A stretch of DNA of 5,853 nucleotides from Lactobacillus delbrueckii (lineage in GTDB: Bacteria > Bacillota > Bacilli > Lactobacillales > Lactobacillaceae): assembly GCA_004556255.1 (NCBI GenBank), contig SFHY01000092.1:1-5853 (forward strand). Direction: 5' to 3'. Positions 1 through 5,777 of this stretch are shown piece after piece (within the stretch, counting starts at the first letter, position 1; the number at the start of each line of letters is the position of its first letter). The translations under genes were made by a program, and so were the position numbers. Under the pieces are notes generated by a model. It was not told the DNA's origin. It did no database searches and saw nothing but the letters and a program-made list of their open reading frames with translations.

Positions 1-898
1 AGATCATTTCAACCGGCCGCCGGCTCTTGGTGTACTTGGCCCCTTTACCGGAATTATGAGCCACCAGCCTCTTCTTTAAATCGTTGGTGTAGCCGCCGTA
101 AAAGCTGCCGTCACTGCATAAAAGGACATAAAAGTAATGCTTTTCCTCCGGCAATTTGGCCTCTAAAATTTCCTTGATGGCCGGGGTATTGCTGCCGTCT
201 GCCTCATGGACTTCGATGGCGTCGCGCAGAACCAGCCCGTCGCCTTTCCCGCTTCTGACCGCTTCAACGATGACCAAATTAGCATCTTGCCCTCTTCTGG
301 AGACAAAGGGCTGGACAGTCTTAACGGCCAGGTCATGTTTAAAGCCGTAATTGATGATCTCACCCAGCCGCTCTGGCCGGTGGACCATGAACATCTTCCC
401 CTTCATTTTCAAGAGACCGGCGGAAACGGCGATGATTTCTTCCAGGTTGATCTCCAGTTCATGGCGGGCAATGGCTTTAGACCGGTCCGGGTTCAGCTTG
501 TGGCCGGCCGGGGCCTTGAAATATGGCGGATTGACCACGACGACGTCATAGCTGTCTTTTCGCAAAAAACTGCCCGCGTCTTTGACATTGCCCTGGTGGA
601 CCGTGATCCGGTCCTGCATGTCGTTTAATTCAACTGACCGCCGGGCCTTGGAAACGATGTCTTCTTGCAGTTCAACATCGTCGTAATGAGCCTTGTTAAA
701 AGCGGCCATGTAGAGGCTGGCTGCCGCGTTGCCGCTGCAGAGTTCCACCACCTTGGACCGGTTTTTGATGGCTTCTTTGGCCCAGTAAGCCAGAAGCAGG
801 GTATCCAGGGAAAAGGCAAAAGACTGCCCGTCCTGGATGATTTTCAGCTGCTCGCCCAGCATGTAATCGATACGTTCATTTTCCTTTAGTTCAATCAT
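1..898 (-). CDS. trmN6: tRNA1(Val) adenine-N6 methyltransferase fused to a GIY-YIG nuclease domain (3' end beyond window)
   Basis: One uninterrupted frame of 299 visible residues continues past the left edge. Residues 1-245 match TrmN6/YabB, the SAM-dependent enzymes that N6-methylate A37 of tRNA-Val. Visible signs are the N-terminal ERIDYML and FAFSLDTLLLA segments, the SAM-binding loop VVELCSGNAA (50-59), the amino-methyltransferase NPPYF motif (123-127) and the family segment AIARHELEINLEEII (142-156). After a linker of about eight residues a GIY-YIG domain (UPF0213/YazA type) starts: FYVLLCSDGSFYGGYTNDLKKR (256-277 by position), with Tyr257, Tyr267, Arg277 and His281 as likely catalytic-site residues. 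The metal-binding Glu expected after RRPVE lies outside the window. In Bacillus subtilis the same two domains are separate neighbouring genes (yabB, yazA). The ATG at 898 fits the family N-terminus, but its Shine-Dalgarno is poor (a GGGACGGG-like run at 911-918, about 12 nt away). Methyltransferase identity is well supported; the role of the nuclease domain is unknown. Confidence 0.9.
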   Translation of the reverse strand, partial: MIELKENERIDYMLGEQLKIIQDGQSFAFSLDTLLLAYWAKEAIKNRSKVVELCSGNAAASLYMAAFNKAHYDDVELQEDIVSKARRSVELNDMQDRITVHQGNVKDAGSFLRKDSYDVVVVNPPYFKAPAGHKLNPDRSKAIARHELEINLEEIIAVSAGLLKMKGKMFMVHRPERLGEIINYGFKHDLAVKTVQPFVSRRGQDANLVIVEAVRSGKGDGLVLRDAIEVHEADGSNTPAIKEILEAKLPEEKHYFYVLLCSDGSFYGGYTNDLKKRLVAHNSGKGAKYTKSRRPVEMI

Positions 899-931
899 GT
901 AATTCTGAAGCCCGTCCCTTATTCTTAGATG

Positions 932-961
932 TGTTATAATTTATTCTACATCATTTGGAGG
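932..961 (+). promoter_or_regulatory. Extended -10 promoter and ribosome binding site of the plsC-like gene
   Basis: A perfect TATAAT box at 935-940 is preceded by TG at 932-933, giving an extended -10 element (TGTTATAAT). No good -35 hexamer is seen about 17 nt upstream, which is typical of extended -10 promoters. A GGAGG Shine-Dalgarno sits at 957-961, seven bases before the ATG at 969. The predicted leader is only about 20 nt. The 70-nt divergent gap must also hold the promoter of the minus-strand methyltransferase gene, for which I see no convincing consensus pair. Confidence 0.75.
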
Positions 962-968
962 TTCTTTT

Positions 969-1583
969 ATGCTTTATCGTATTTTCAGACCGATCGCCCG
1001 CTTCATCGTCTGGGTCTTAAACGGCCACCTGCATGTCCACCATAAGGAAAGACTGCCCGAAGGCACCTATATCCTGGTTGCCCCCCACCGGAACTGGTGG
1101 GAGCCGATCCTTTTCGCCCTGGCTGCCAGCCCTACGGAATTCATGTTCATGACCAAGCAGGAGCTGTTTAAAAATCCGGTCCTCCGCTGGATCTTAAACA
1201 ATGCCCACGCCTTCCCGGTCAACCGGGAGCATCCAGGTCCTTCCGTCATCAAGGTCCCGGTCAAAGGCTTAAAGTCAGAAGGCCTGTCTTTGATCATGTT
1301 CCCTTCCGGCACCCGGTACTCAGCCTCCCTTAAGTCCGGCGCCCTGGTTATCGCCAGAATGTCCGGCCGGCCCCTGCTTCCAGCTGTCTACCAGGGCCCG
1401 CTTACTTTTAAAGGGGTCTTGCAAAGAAAAGGCATGGAAATCAACTTTGGCGACCCGATCGTCATCGACCGCAAGACCAAATTGACCCCGGAAACCGAAG
1501 CTGCCTACAACCAGCAGCTGGAAGACGCCTGGAAGCGGATCGACCAGGAACTGGATCCGGATTTTCACTATGAAGCCAAATAA
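969..1583 (+). CDS. plsC: PlsC-family 1-acyl-sn-glycerol-3-phosphate acyltransferase
   Basis: The 204-residue product has the lysophospholipid acyltransferase fold. Enzymes of this family transfer an acyl chain to the sn-2 position of lysophosphatidic acid, giving phosphatidic acid at the inner membrane face. The N-terminal hydrophobic stretch (about 5-19) probably associates with the membrane. The four family blocks appear in order: PHRNWWEP (39-46, block I with His40), FPVNRE (82-87, block II), FPSGTR (111-116, block III) and PLLPAVYQG (135-143, block IV). Block I reads H-x4-E rather than the usual H-x4-D, and block III has Ser in place of the common Glu of FPEGT, so the acceptor may differ from classical PlsC. 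GGAGG seven bases upstream supports the start. The gene appears monocistronic, with its own promoter and a terminator shared with the converging operon. The family is sure; the exact acceptor is not. Confidence 0.9.
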   Translation: MLYRIFRPIARFIVWVLNGHLHVHHKERLPEGTYILVAPHRNWWEPILFALAASPTEFMFMTKQELFKNPVLRWILNNAHAFPVNREHPGPSVIKVPVKGLKSEGLSLIMFPSGTRYSASLKSGALVIARMSGRPLLPAVYQGPLTFKGVLQRKGMEINFGDPIVIDRKTKLTPETEAAYNQQLEDAWKRIDQELDPDFHYEAK

Positions 1584-1605
1584 TTAAAGATGATAAAACA
1601 ACAAG

Positions 1606-1636
1606 AAAAGGATTGAGTATGGCGCTCAATCCTTTT
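1606..1636. terminator. Bidirectional rho-independent terminator between converging genes
   Basis: A 12-bp perfect stem pairs 1606-1617 (AAAAGGATTGAG) with 1625-1636 (CTCAATCCTTTT), with a 7-nt loop at 1618-1624. On the plus strand a T-rich tail follows (to about 1641), ending plsC transcripts 23 nt after its stop codon. On the minus strand the A-rich left arm reads as TTTT followed by a T-rich tail, so it can also end the hom-aspartokinase-asd transcript, whose last stop codon is 28 nt away. Confidence 0.9.
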
Positions 1637-1663
1637 TCTTTATGCTTTTTCTACTCCTGCTTA

Positions 1664-2650
1664 TTACTTGTTATTTTCTAGGTATTCCATGATCTGGACG
1701 GCGTTGGTTGCCGCCCCCTTTCTGATCTGGTCACCGGTGCACCAGAGGGTAAGGCCGTTAGGGTTGGTCAAGTCCCGGCGCAGGCGGCCAACTTGCACGA
1801 TATCCTTGTCGGAGTTTTCCAGGGGAGTCGGAGTGTGGTCAGTAACCAAGAGGTCGCCGTCAAAAGCCGCGATGGCTTTTTCAGCAGCTTCAACTGAGAC
1901 CGGTTCTTCAGTGACAACCGTCACCGCAATTGAGTGGGACCGGTAGACCGGGACCCGGACGCAGGTGCAGGTCACCAGCAAGTCTGGCAAGTGCAAGATC
2001 TTTCTGCCTTCATTCTGCATCTTCATTTCTTCAGTCGTATAGCCATTTTCCAAAGGACTGCCAATGTCAGCGATGACGTTAAAGGCGATCTGGGCCGGGA
2101 AGACCTTGGCTTCCACGCTCTCGCCCTTGGTCAGAGCAGTTACTTCATCCTGCAGTTCGCTGATCCCGCCCATGCCGGCGCCGGAAACGGCCTGGTAGGT
2201 GCAAGCGTTGATGGCCTTGATCGGAGACAACTTGGCAATTGGAGCCAGAGCCATCAAGGTGATGGCGGTTGAACAGTTGGGATTGGCAATCACGCCGTGG
2301 TGGTCTAAAGCGTCTGGACCATTGATTTCAGGAACTACCAAAGGCACGCCATCTTCTTGCCGGAAGGCTGAGCTGTTGTCGATGTAGACTGCCCCGCTCT
2401 TTTCAACCAGGGGCCGGTATTCCTTAGACAGGCTGTTAGAAACTGCCCCCAAAACGTAGTCCAGGCCATTCAGTCTTTCCTGGCTGACCACTTCCAGGGT
2501 CAATTCCTGGCCGGCAAAGGGCAGCTTTTTACCCTTGGAGCGCTCGGAAGCAAAAACGCGCAGTTCTTCAACCGGCAGCTTTCTTTCCTCGATGCATTCC
2601 AGCATCTGCCGGCCAACGGCCCCTGTAGCACCTAAAATACCAATTTTCAT
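1664..2650 (-). CDS. asd: Aspartate-semialdehyde dehydrogenase
   Basis: This 328-residue cytoplasmic enzyme reduces L-aspartyl-4-phosphate to aspartate semialdehyde with NADPH, the second step of the aspartate pathway. The length is normal for the Gram-positive type. Visible signs are the nucleotide-binding GATGAVG (7-13), DNSSAFR (91-97) with a phosphate-binding Arg97, NPNCST (123-128) with the nucleophile Cys126, QAVSGAGMGG (153-162), the EEMKM segment (207-211) and RVPVYRSHS (232-240) with Arg232 and the general base His239. All essential residues appear present. The ATG directly follows the aspartokinase TAA (TAAATG), and the upstream Shine-Dalgarno is weak (a GTGGA-like run within the aspartokinase end), so translation probably depends on coupling to the gene before it. 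The gene ends in tandem stops TAATAA just before the shared terminator. It is the last gene of the operon. Confidence 0.97.
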   Translation of the reverse strand: MKIGILGATGAVGRQMLECIEERKLPVEELRVFASERSKGKKLPFAGQELTLEVVSQERLNGLDYVLGAVSNSLSKEYRPLVEKSGAVYIDNSSAFRQEDGVPLVVPEINGPDALDHHGVIANPNCSTAITLMALAPIAKLSPIKAINACTYQAVSGAGMGGISELQDEVTALTKGESVEAKVFPAQIAFNVIADIGSPLENGYTTEEMKMQNEGRKILHLPDLLVTCTCVRVPVYRSHSIAVTVVTEEPVSVEAAEKAIAAFDGDLLVTDHTPTPLENSDKDIVQVGRLRRDLTNPNGLTLWCTGDQIRKGAATNAVQIMEYLENNK

Positions 2651-3991
2651 TTATCGTTCCACTCTTTCTTCACTAATAAACTGCTGATAAATCGCCTTGA
2701 TTGCCGGCACCAGGTCCTGGTTGTTGACCCCAATGACAATGCTTTGTTCATCGCAGGCCTGGTTAATGGTGCGGATGTTGATCTGCTGGTCACCCAGTGT
2801 TGACAAAATTTTGCCCGACATCCCCGGCATTTGCCGCATGGCCCGGCCAACCACGGCCAGCATGGCCAGCTGACTTTCGACCTGGATATCATCCAGGTGC
2901 AGGTCCTGCTTTAATTCCGCCACGATCTCATAAAGGCAGCGCTCGATCTTCTTGGTCTGGACCACAATGGAAAAAGTATCGACCGTGACTGGAACGCTTT
3001 CAATCGAGATCTGGAATTTCTCAAAAACCGCCAGAACCTTGCGCAAAAAGCCTGCTTCAGCTGAAACATGCGACTTAATCATGGTGATGACCGTAAAGTC
3101 CTGCTTGCCCGTAATCCCGGTGATGACATGCGGCGGATCCTTTTGGTCAAGCTCGCTGCAGTCATTCATGATCATGGTACCGGGATTTTCCGGGTGGTTG
3201 GTATTGCGGACATTGATGGGGATGTTTTTCTGCCGGACGGGGAAAACCGCGTCGTCATGCAGGACATTAGCCCCCATATAGCTCATCTGCCGCAATTCCG
3301 AATAGGTAATCCGGGGAATCTGGACAGGATCTTTGATAATGCGCGGATCGGCCACGTAAAAGCCCGAAACGTCAGTCCAGTTTTCATAGACGTCAACGTT
3401 GAAGGCATTGGCCACGATTGACCCGGTAATGTCTGACCCGCCCCGGCTCATGACTTTGATCACCCCATTTGGCAAAGAGCCGTAAAAGCCGGGGATCACT
3501 ACCCGCCGGCCCGGGTCAACCTGGGCTTTTAACAGTTCCTGGCTTTTCTCGAGGTCAATTGAGCCGTCATAATGGAAACGGATCACCCGGCTGGCGTCAA
3601 CAAAGTCCGCGTCCAGGTATTCAGCCAGGCAAAGGCCGGTCAAGTATTTGCCCCGGGAAACCAGGTAGTCCAGGTTCAAATTCTGGGCCATGTTCTGCTT
3701 GATTTTGGCAAATTCCCTGGCCAAGTCAATTTTGAGGCCCAAGCTGCGCTTGATTTCCATGTACTTGTCCACGATAGACTGGAAAATCGACTCATAGCTG
3801 ACGTCATAGGTAATGTGGGCCGCGCAGAGGTAGAGGAGGTCGGTGACCTTATGGTCCTCCTGCCCGCTCTTGCCGCAAGCGCTGGTCACCACGTACTTGC
3901 GGTCCGGATCAGCCAAAATGATTTGCTTGACCTTCTTAAACTGTTCGCTGTTGGCGACCGAAGAGCCGCCGAATTTGACTGCTTTACTCAT
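2651..3991 (-). CDS. lysC: Aspartokinase, monofunctional, class III-like, with tandem ACT domains
   Basis: This enzyme phosphorylates L-aspartate with ATP, the first step towards lysine, threonine and methionine. The 446 residues hold an amino-acid kinase domain with KFGGSSVA (6-13), SRGGSDITGS (182-191) and WTDVSGFYVADPR (205-217), then ACT 1 (about 290-365) and ACT 2 (about 375-440), which in the family bind feedback amino acids. The arrangement resembles E. coli LysC and B. subtilis YclM rather than the alpha/beta class. Lys6, Arg183 and Asp187 match Lys8, Arg198 and Asp202 of E. coli LysC (numbering from memory). The block expected to read S-R-G-E reads SRGKY (112-116), so Lys115 replaces the substrate-site Glu. 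The start is supported by GGGAG at 3998-4002, six bases upstream. The gene overlaps the end of hom by 8 nt and abuts asd. Which amino acid inhibits it cannot be read here. The symbol is provisional; thrA or thrD-type names are also used. Confidence 0.95.
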   Translation of the reverse strand: MSKAVKFGGSSVANSEQFKKVKQIILADPDRKYVVTSACGKSGQEDHKVTDLLYLCAAHITYDVSYESIFQSIVDKYMEIKRSLGLKIDLAREFAKIKQNMAQNLNLDYLVSRGKYLTGLCLAEYLDADFVDASRVIRFHYDGSIDLEKSQELLKAQVDPGRRVVIPGFYGSLPNGVIKVMSRGGSDITGSIVANAFNVDVYENWTDVSGFYVADPRIIKDPVQIPRITYSELRQMSYMGANVLHDDAVFPVRQKNIPINVRNTNHPENPGTMIMNDCSELDQKDPPHVITGITGKQDFTVITMIKSHVSAEAGFLRKVLAVFEKFQISIESVPVTVDTFSIVVQTKKIERCLYEIVAELKQDLHLDDIQVESQLAMLAVVGRAMRQMPGMSGKILSTLGDQQINIRTINQACDEQSIVIGVNNQDLVPAIKAIYQQFISEERVER

Positions 3992-5132
3992 CTGCCACTC
4001 CCGCCAAAAAGGCTGCCGGGTTCCCGCTTTCCTTGACCAGGCTTGAAATTTCCGCCAAAGTCATCTTTTTGGTCAAAAATGCCTTTTCGCTGATTCTTTC
4101 TGCTACTGCATCCTGGAAAAAGTTCGCCCGGTCAGTCCGCAAGTAAAAGGTCTGCTCTTCCTCATCAACCAGCTGGGCCGGCTCAGCGTTTTGCGCGATT
4201 TCCTTTTTCCCTTCAGCCAAATCCAAGAGGTCCTGGACAGCAGCGTGGGCGGTTGGCAAGGACCCGGCCCCCTGGCCGACAAAAGTTGCCGGACCCAGGG
4301 AGGCGGAATCAGTTTCCAAGGCGTTGAAGTTTAGGCCTACTCCGGCTAAAAGGCTGGTCTTTTTCAGCATGACCGGCAAAACCTGCAAGGACAGCTTTTC
4401 GCCTGCTTGCCGGCCCCGGCCCAGCAATTTAATGGTCCGGCCATTGGCCTTGGCCCAGGCAAAGTCTTCCTTGGTCAAGTGCCGGATCCCCCACTGGTCA
4501 ACCTGGCTTGGGTCGGCAATTTTGCCAAAAGCAGTCAAGGCTGACAAGCAGACCTTGTAGCAGACATCTCCGCCGTCGATGTCATCGCTGGGATCTTTTT
4601 CCGCGTAGCCCAGTTCCTGGGCCTCTTTTAAACAAGCAGCAAAGTCCAGGTCTTTTTCTGCCATCTGGGAAAGGATGTAGTTGCTGGTCCCGTTAAAAAT
4701 CCCCTGGAAAGCCGTGACCGGCTCCAGGCGCTGGATATGCTTGATGTTGTCGATCCAGGGGATGCCGCCTCCTACGCTGGCCTCATAGGCCAAAACCAGG
4801 CCCTTTTGCCTGGCTAAGGCAAAAAGTTCGCCGGCGTAGACCGCCAGCATCTTCTTATTGGCTGTCAGCACGTGCTTGCCGGCTTCCAGGGCCCGCTTAA
4901 CATAGCTATGGGCCGGTTCCAGCCCCCCGATGCACTCACAGACCACTGAAATTTCCGGATCATTCACGATTTCCTCAAAGTCAACCATATGTCGGTCATC
5001 TAAGATCTGCTCATCTCTGTGCACCAGGATGTTCTTAATTTTTATCTTCCGCAAAAGCGGAGTTTCAGCTTCTTCAATCAGCTTGACAATGCCGCCGCCG
5101 ACCACGCCGCGGCCTAAGATCGCAATTTGCAT
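3984..5132 (-). CDS. hom: Homoserine dehydrogenase with shortened C-terminal region
   Basis: This 382-residue protein is the NAD(P)H-dependent enzyme converting aspartate semialdehyde to homoserine, the branch point to threonine and methionine. The nucleotide-binding loop is GRGVVGGG (7-14). TANKKM (90-95) carries the conserved Lys93, SVGGGIPWI spans 119-127, and GIFNGTSNYIL spans 144-154. The active-site block AEKDPSDDIDGGDVCYK (177-193) supplies Glu178, Asp184, Asp189 and Lys193, matching the spacing of yeast Glu208, Asp214, Asp219 and Lys223. GQGAGSLPTA (286-295) is also typical. Monofunctional Firmicute Hom proteins are usually nearer 430 residues with a C-terminal ACT domain. Here only about 55 residues follow position 325, too few for a full ACT fold, so threonine feedback may be altered. 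A GGAGG at 5138-5142, five bases upstream, fixes the ATG start. It is the first gene of the operon, and its 3' end overlaps the aspartokinase start. Confidence 0.96.
   Translation of the reverse strand: MQIAILGRGVVGGGIVKLIEEAETPLLRKIKIKNILVHRDEQILDDRHMVDFEEIVNDPEISVVCECIGGLEPAHSYVKRALEAGKHVLTANKKMLAVYAGELFALARQKGLVLAYEASVGGGIPWIDNIKHIQRLEPVTAFQGIFNGTSNYILSQMAEKDLDFAACLKEAQELGYAEKDPSDDIDGGDVCYKVCLSALTAFGKIADPSQVDQWGIRHLTKEDFAWAKANGRTIKLLGRGRQAGEKLSLQVLPVMLKKTSLLAGVGLNFNALETDSASLGPATFVGQGAGSLPTAHAAVQDLLDLAEGKKEIAQNAEPAQLVDEEEQTFYLRTDRANFFQDAVAERISEKAFLTKKMTLAEISSLVKESGNPAAFLAGVADE
3998..4002 (-). promoter_or_regulatory. Aspartokinase ribosome binding site inside the hom 3' end
   Basis: GGGAG on the minus strand lies six bases before the aspartokinase ATG (3991-3989) and inside the last codons of hom. 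The ATG itself lies in the 8-base overlap ATGAGTAA, which also contains the hom stop codon. This layout supports the assigned start and points to coupled translation of the two enzymes. Confidence 0.75.
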
Positions 5133-5164
5133 ACCCGCCTCCGTTGTTTCTAATCTAGGGGCAC

Positions 5165-5193
5165 TTGTTTTTGAATTAAAAACATAGTATCAT
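5165..5193 (+). promoter_or_regulatory. Candidate promoter 1 of the ACT-domain gene
   Basis: TTGTTT at 5165-5170 and TATCAT at 5188-5193 are separated by 17 bases and each differs from consensus at two positions. It would give a leader of about 70 nt before the ATG at 5271. It overlaps the -10 region and predicted transcription start of hom on the other strand. A second candidate, ATGACA at 5206-5211 and TATTAA at 5229-5234, also has 17-bp spacing and would give a shorter leader. I cannot decide between them. Confidence 0.4.
5167..5183. repeat. 17-bp AT-rich palindrome at the hom transcription start
   Basis: GTTTTT (5167-5172) and AAAAAC (5178-5183) are perfect inverted arms around GAATT; only one pair of the 17-bp palindrome mismatches. 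It lies directly downstream of the hom -10 box, over the predicted start of transcription, and inside the first candidate promoter of the divergent gene. The position suits an operator, but A/T runs make chance symmetry likely enough to keep confidence low. Confidence 0.35.
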
Positions 5194-5212
5194 TATCCGC
5201 AAGGTATGACAA
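5184..5212 (-). promoter_or_regulatory. Promoter of the hom-aspartokinase-asd operon
   Basis: On the minus strand, TTGTCA (5212-5207) and TACTAT (5189-5184) are separated by exactly 17 bases, each one or two changes from the sigma-A consensus. Transcription would start near 5177, giving a leader of about 45 nt to the hom ATG at 5132. That leader is too short for a T-box or lysine riboswitch, so control is more likely by a protein at the promoter than by a leader RNA. Confidence 0.7.
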
Positions 5213-5270
5213 GGGAAAAGTTACTTATTATTAAACAAAAATTAAAGCAATATGTCAAAGGAGGATTTCC

Positions 5271-5705
5271 ATGGCCGACTATTTTTACGTTCATAAAAAA
5301 ATCCTGCCCGACTATCTGGAGAAGGTCCTGGAGGCCCGGGAAATGCTAGACAGCCGGGAAGCAGCCACCGTCACCGAGGCGACTGAGCGGGTCGGCATCT
5401 CCCGCAACACTTATTACCGCTATAAAGACTATGTTTTTAGAGCCAAGGACCCTTCAAGGGGCCAGCAGGCGGTCTTGTCCCTGCTTTTAGCTGACCAGCC
5501 CGGGGCCCTGTCAGCCGTTTTAACCTGCGTTACCGACCACCGGGCCTCGGTTTTGACCATTTCCCAGGCCATTCCTTTGGCCAGCCACGCCAGCGTCTTG
5601 ATGTCCTTGAACCTGGCCGGCCTTGAGGGTGACCTCAACACCCTTTTAGGTGATTTGAAAAAGCTCCCCTTTGTCAAAAATCTCCAGCTCGCCGGATTAG
5701 AATAA
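5271..5705 (+). CDS. pheB: ACT domain-containing protein, PheB/UPF0735 family
   Basis: The 144-residue product matches the length and pattern of B. subtilis PheB. Residues 1-30 follow the family opening (Y-x-V-x-K-x-I-L-P, then an E-A-R-E-M-L helix). Residues 33-52 (TVTEATERVGISRNTYYRYK) resemble a helix-turn-helix. An ACT domain spans about 67-143, with the ligand-loop DQPGALSAVL (75-84) and TISQAIPL (96-103). ACT domains commonly bind amino acids. PheB is often annotated as a chorismate mutase, but the classical mutase residues are not recognisable here and I would not assign that activity. AAAGGAGG at 5257-5264, six bases before the ATG, fixes the start. The gene is divergent from hom and shares its control region, suggesting a regulator of aspartate-family synthesis; this is inference. 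It ends with tandem stops TAATAA and its own terminator, so it is probably transcribed alone. Confidence 0.9.
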   Translation: MADYFYVHKKILPDYLEKVLEAREMLDSREAATVTEATERVGISRNTYYRYKDYVFRAKDPSRGQQAVLSLLLADQPGALSAVLTCVTDHRASVLTISQAIPLASHASVLMSLNLAGLEGDLNTLLGDLKKLPFVKNLQLAGLE

Positions 5706-5706
5706 T

Positions 5707-5737
5707 AAAAGAGCGCGTCCATTGGGCGCGCTCTTTT
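5707..5737 (+). terminator. Rho-independent terminator of the ACT-domain gene
   Basis: A GC-rich stem pairs GAGCGCG (5711-5717) with CGCGCTC (5727-5733). It extends inward by a T-G wobble and two C-G pairs to an ATT loop, and outward by four A-T pairs. TTTTT at 5734-5738 follows. The stem begins right after the tandem stop codons, making it a strong intrinsic terminator. Confidence 0.95.
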
Positions 5738-5777
5738 TGTGTCTTAATTCATTCGTAAGCACCCAATAGCGAGGTAT

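Noticed and set aside
206..628. 140-codon open frame on the plus strand
   Set aside because: It lies fully antisense to the methyltransferase/GIY-YIG gene, which has clear motifs (CSGN, NPPY). It has no ribosome binding site and no recognisable domain, and high GC3 codon use makes long antisense frames common here.
1606..1636. Inverted repeat considered as a mobile-element end or recombination site
   Set aside because: The position between converging genes, the short loop and the T-rich tails on both sides are those of a bidirectional terminator; no transposase or target duplication is present.
1934..2272. 112-codon open frame on the plus strand
   Set aside because: It is antisense to asd across its active-site Cys and His coding region, with no ribosome binding site.
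3068..3421. 117-codon open frame on the plus strand
   Set aside because: It is antisense to the conserved part of aspartokinase and shows no independent coding signal.
3572..4036. 154-codon open frame on the plus strand
   Set aside because: It is antisense to the well-supported aspartokinase gene and the end of hom. Its composition is that of a reverse-complement shadow and it has no motif of its own.
5133..5270. T-box, lysine riboswitch or attenuator in front of hom
   Set aside because: The predicted hom leader is only about 45 nt, with no terminator hairpin, no T-box sequence and no leader peptide rich in threonine or isoleucine.
5429..5722. 97-codon minus-strand frame overlapping the ACT-domain gene
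   Set aside because: It starts inside the terminator hairpin of the plus-strand gene, has no homology that I recognise, and overlaps the conserved ACT domain coding region.
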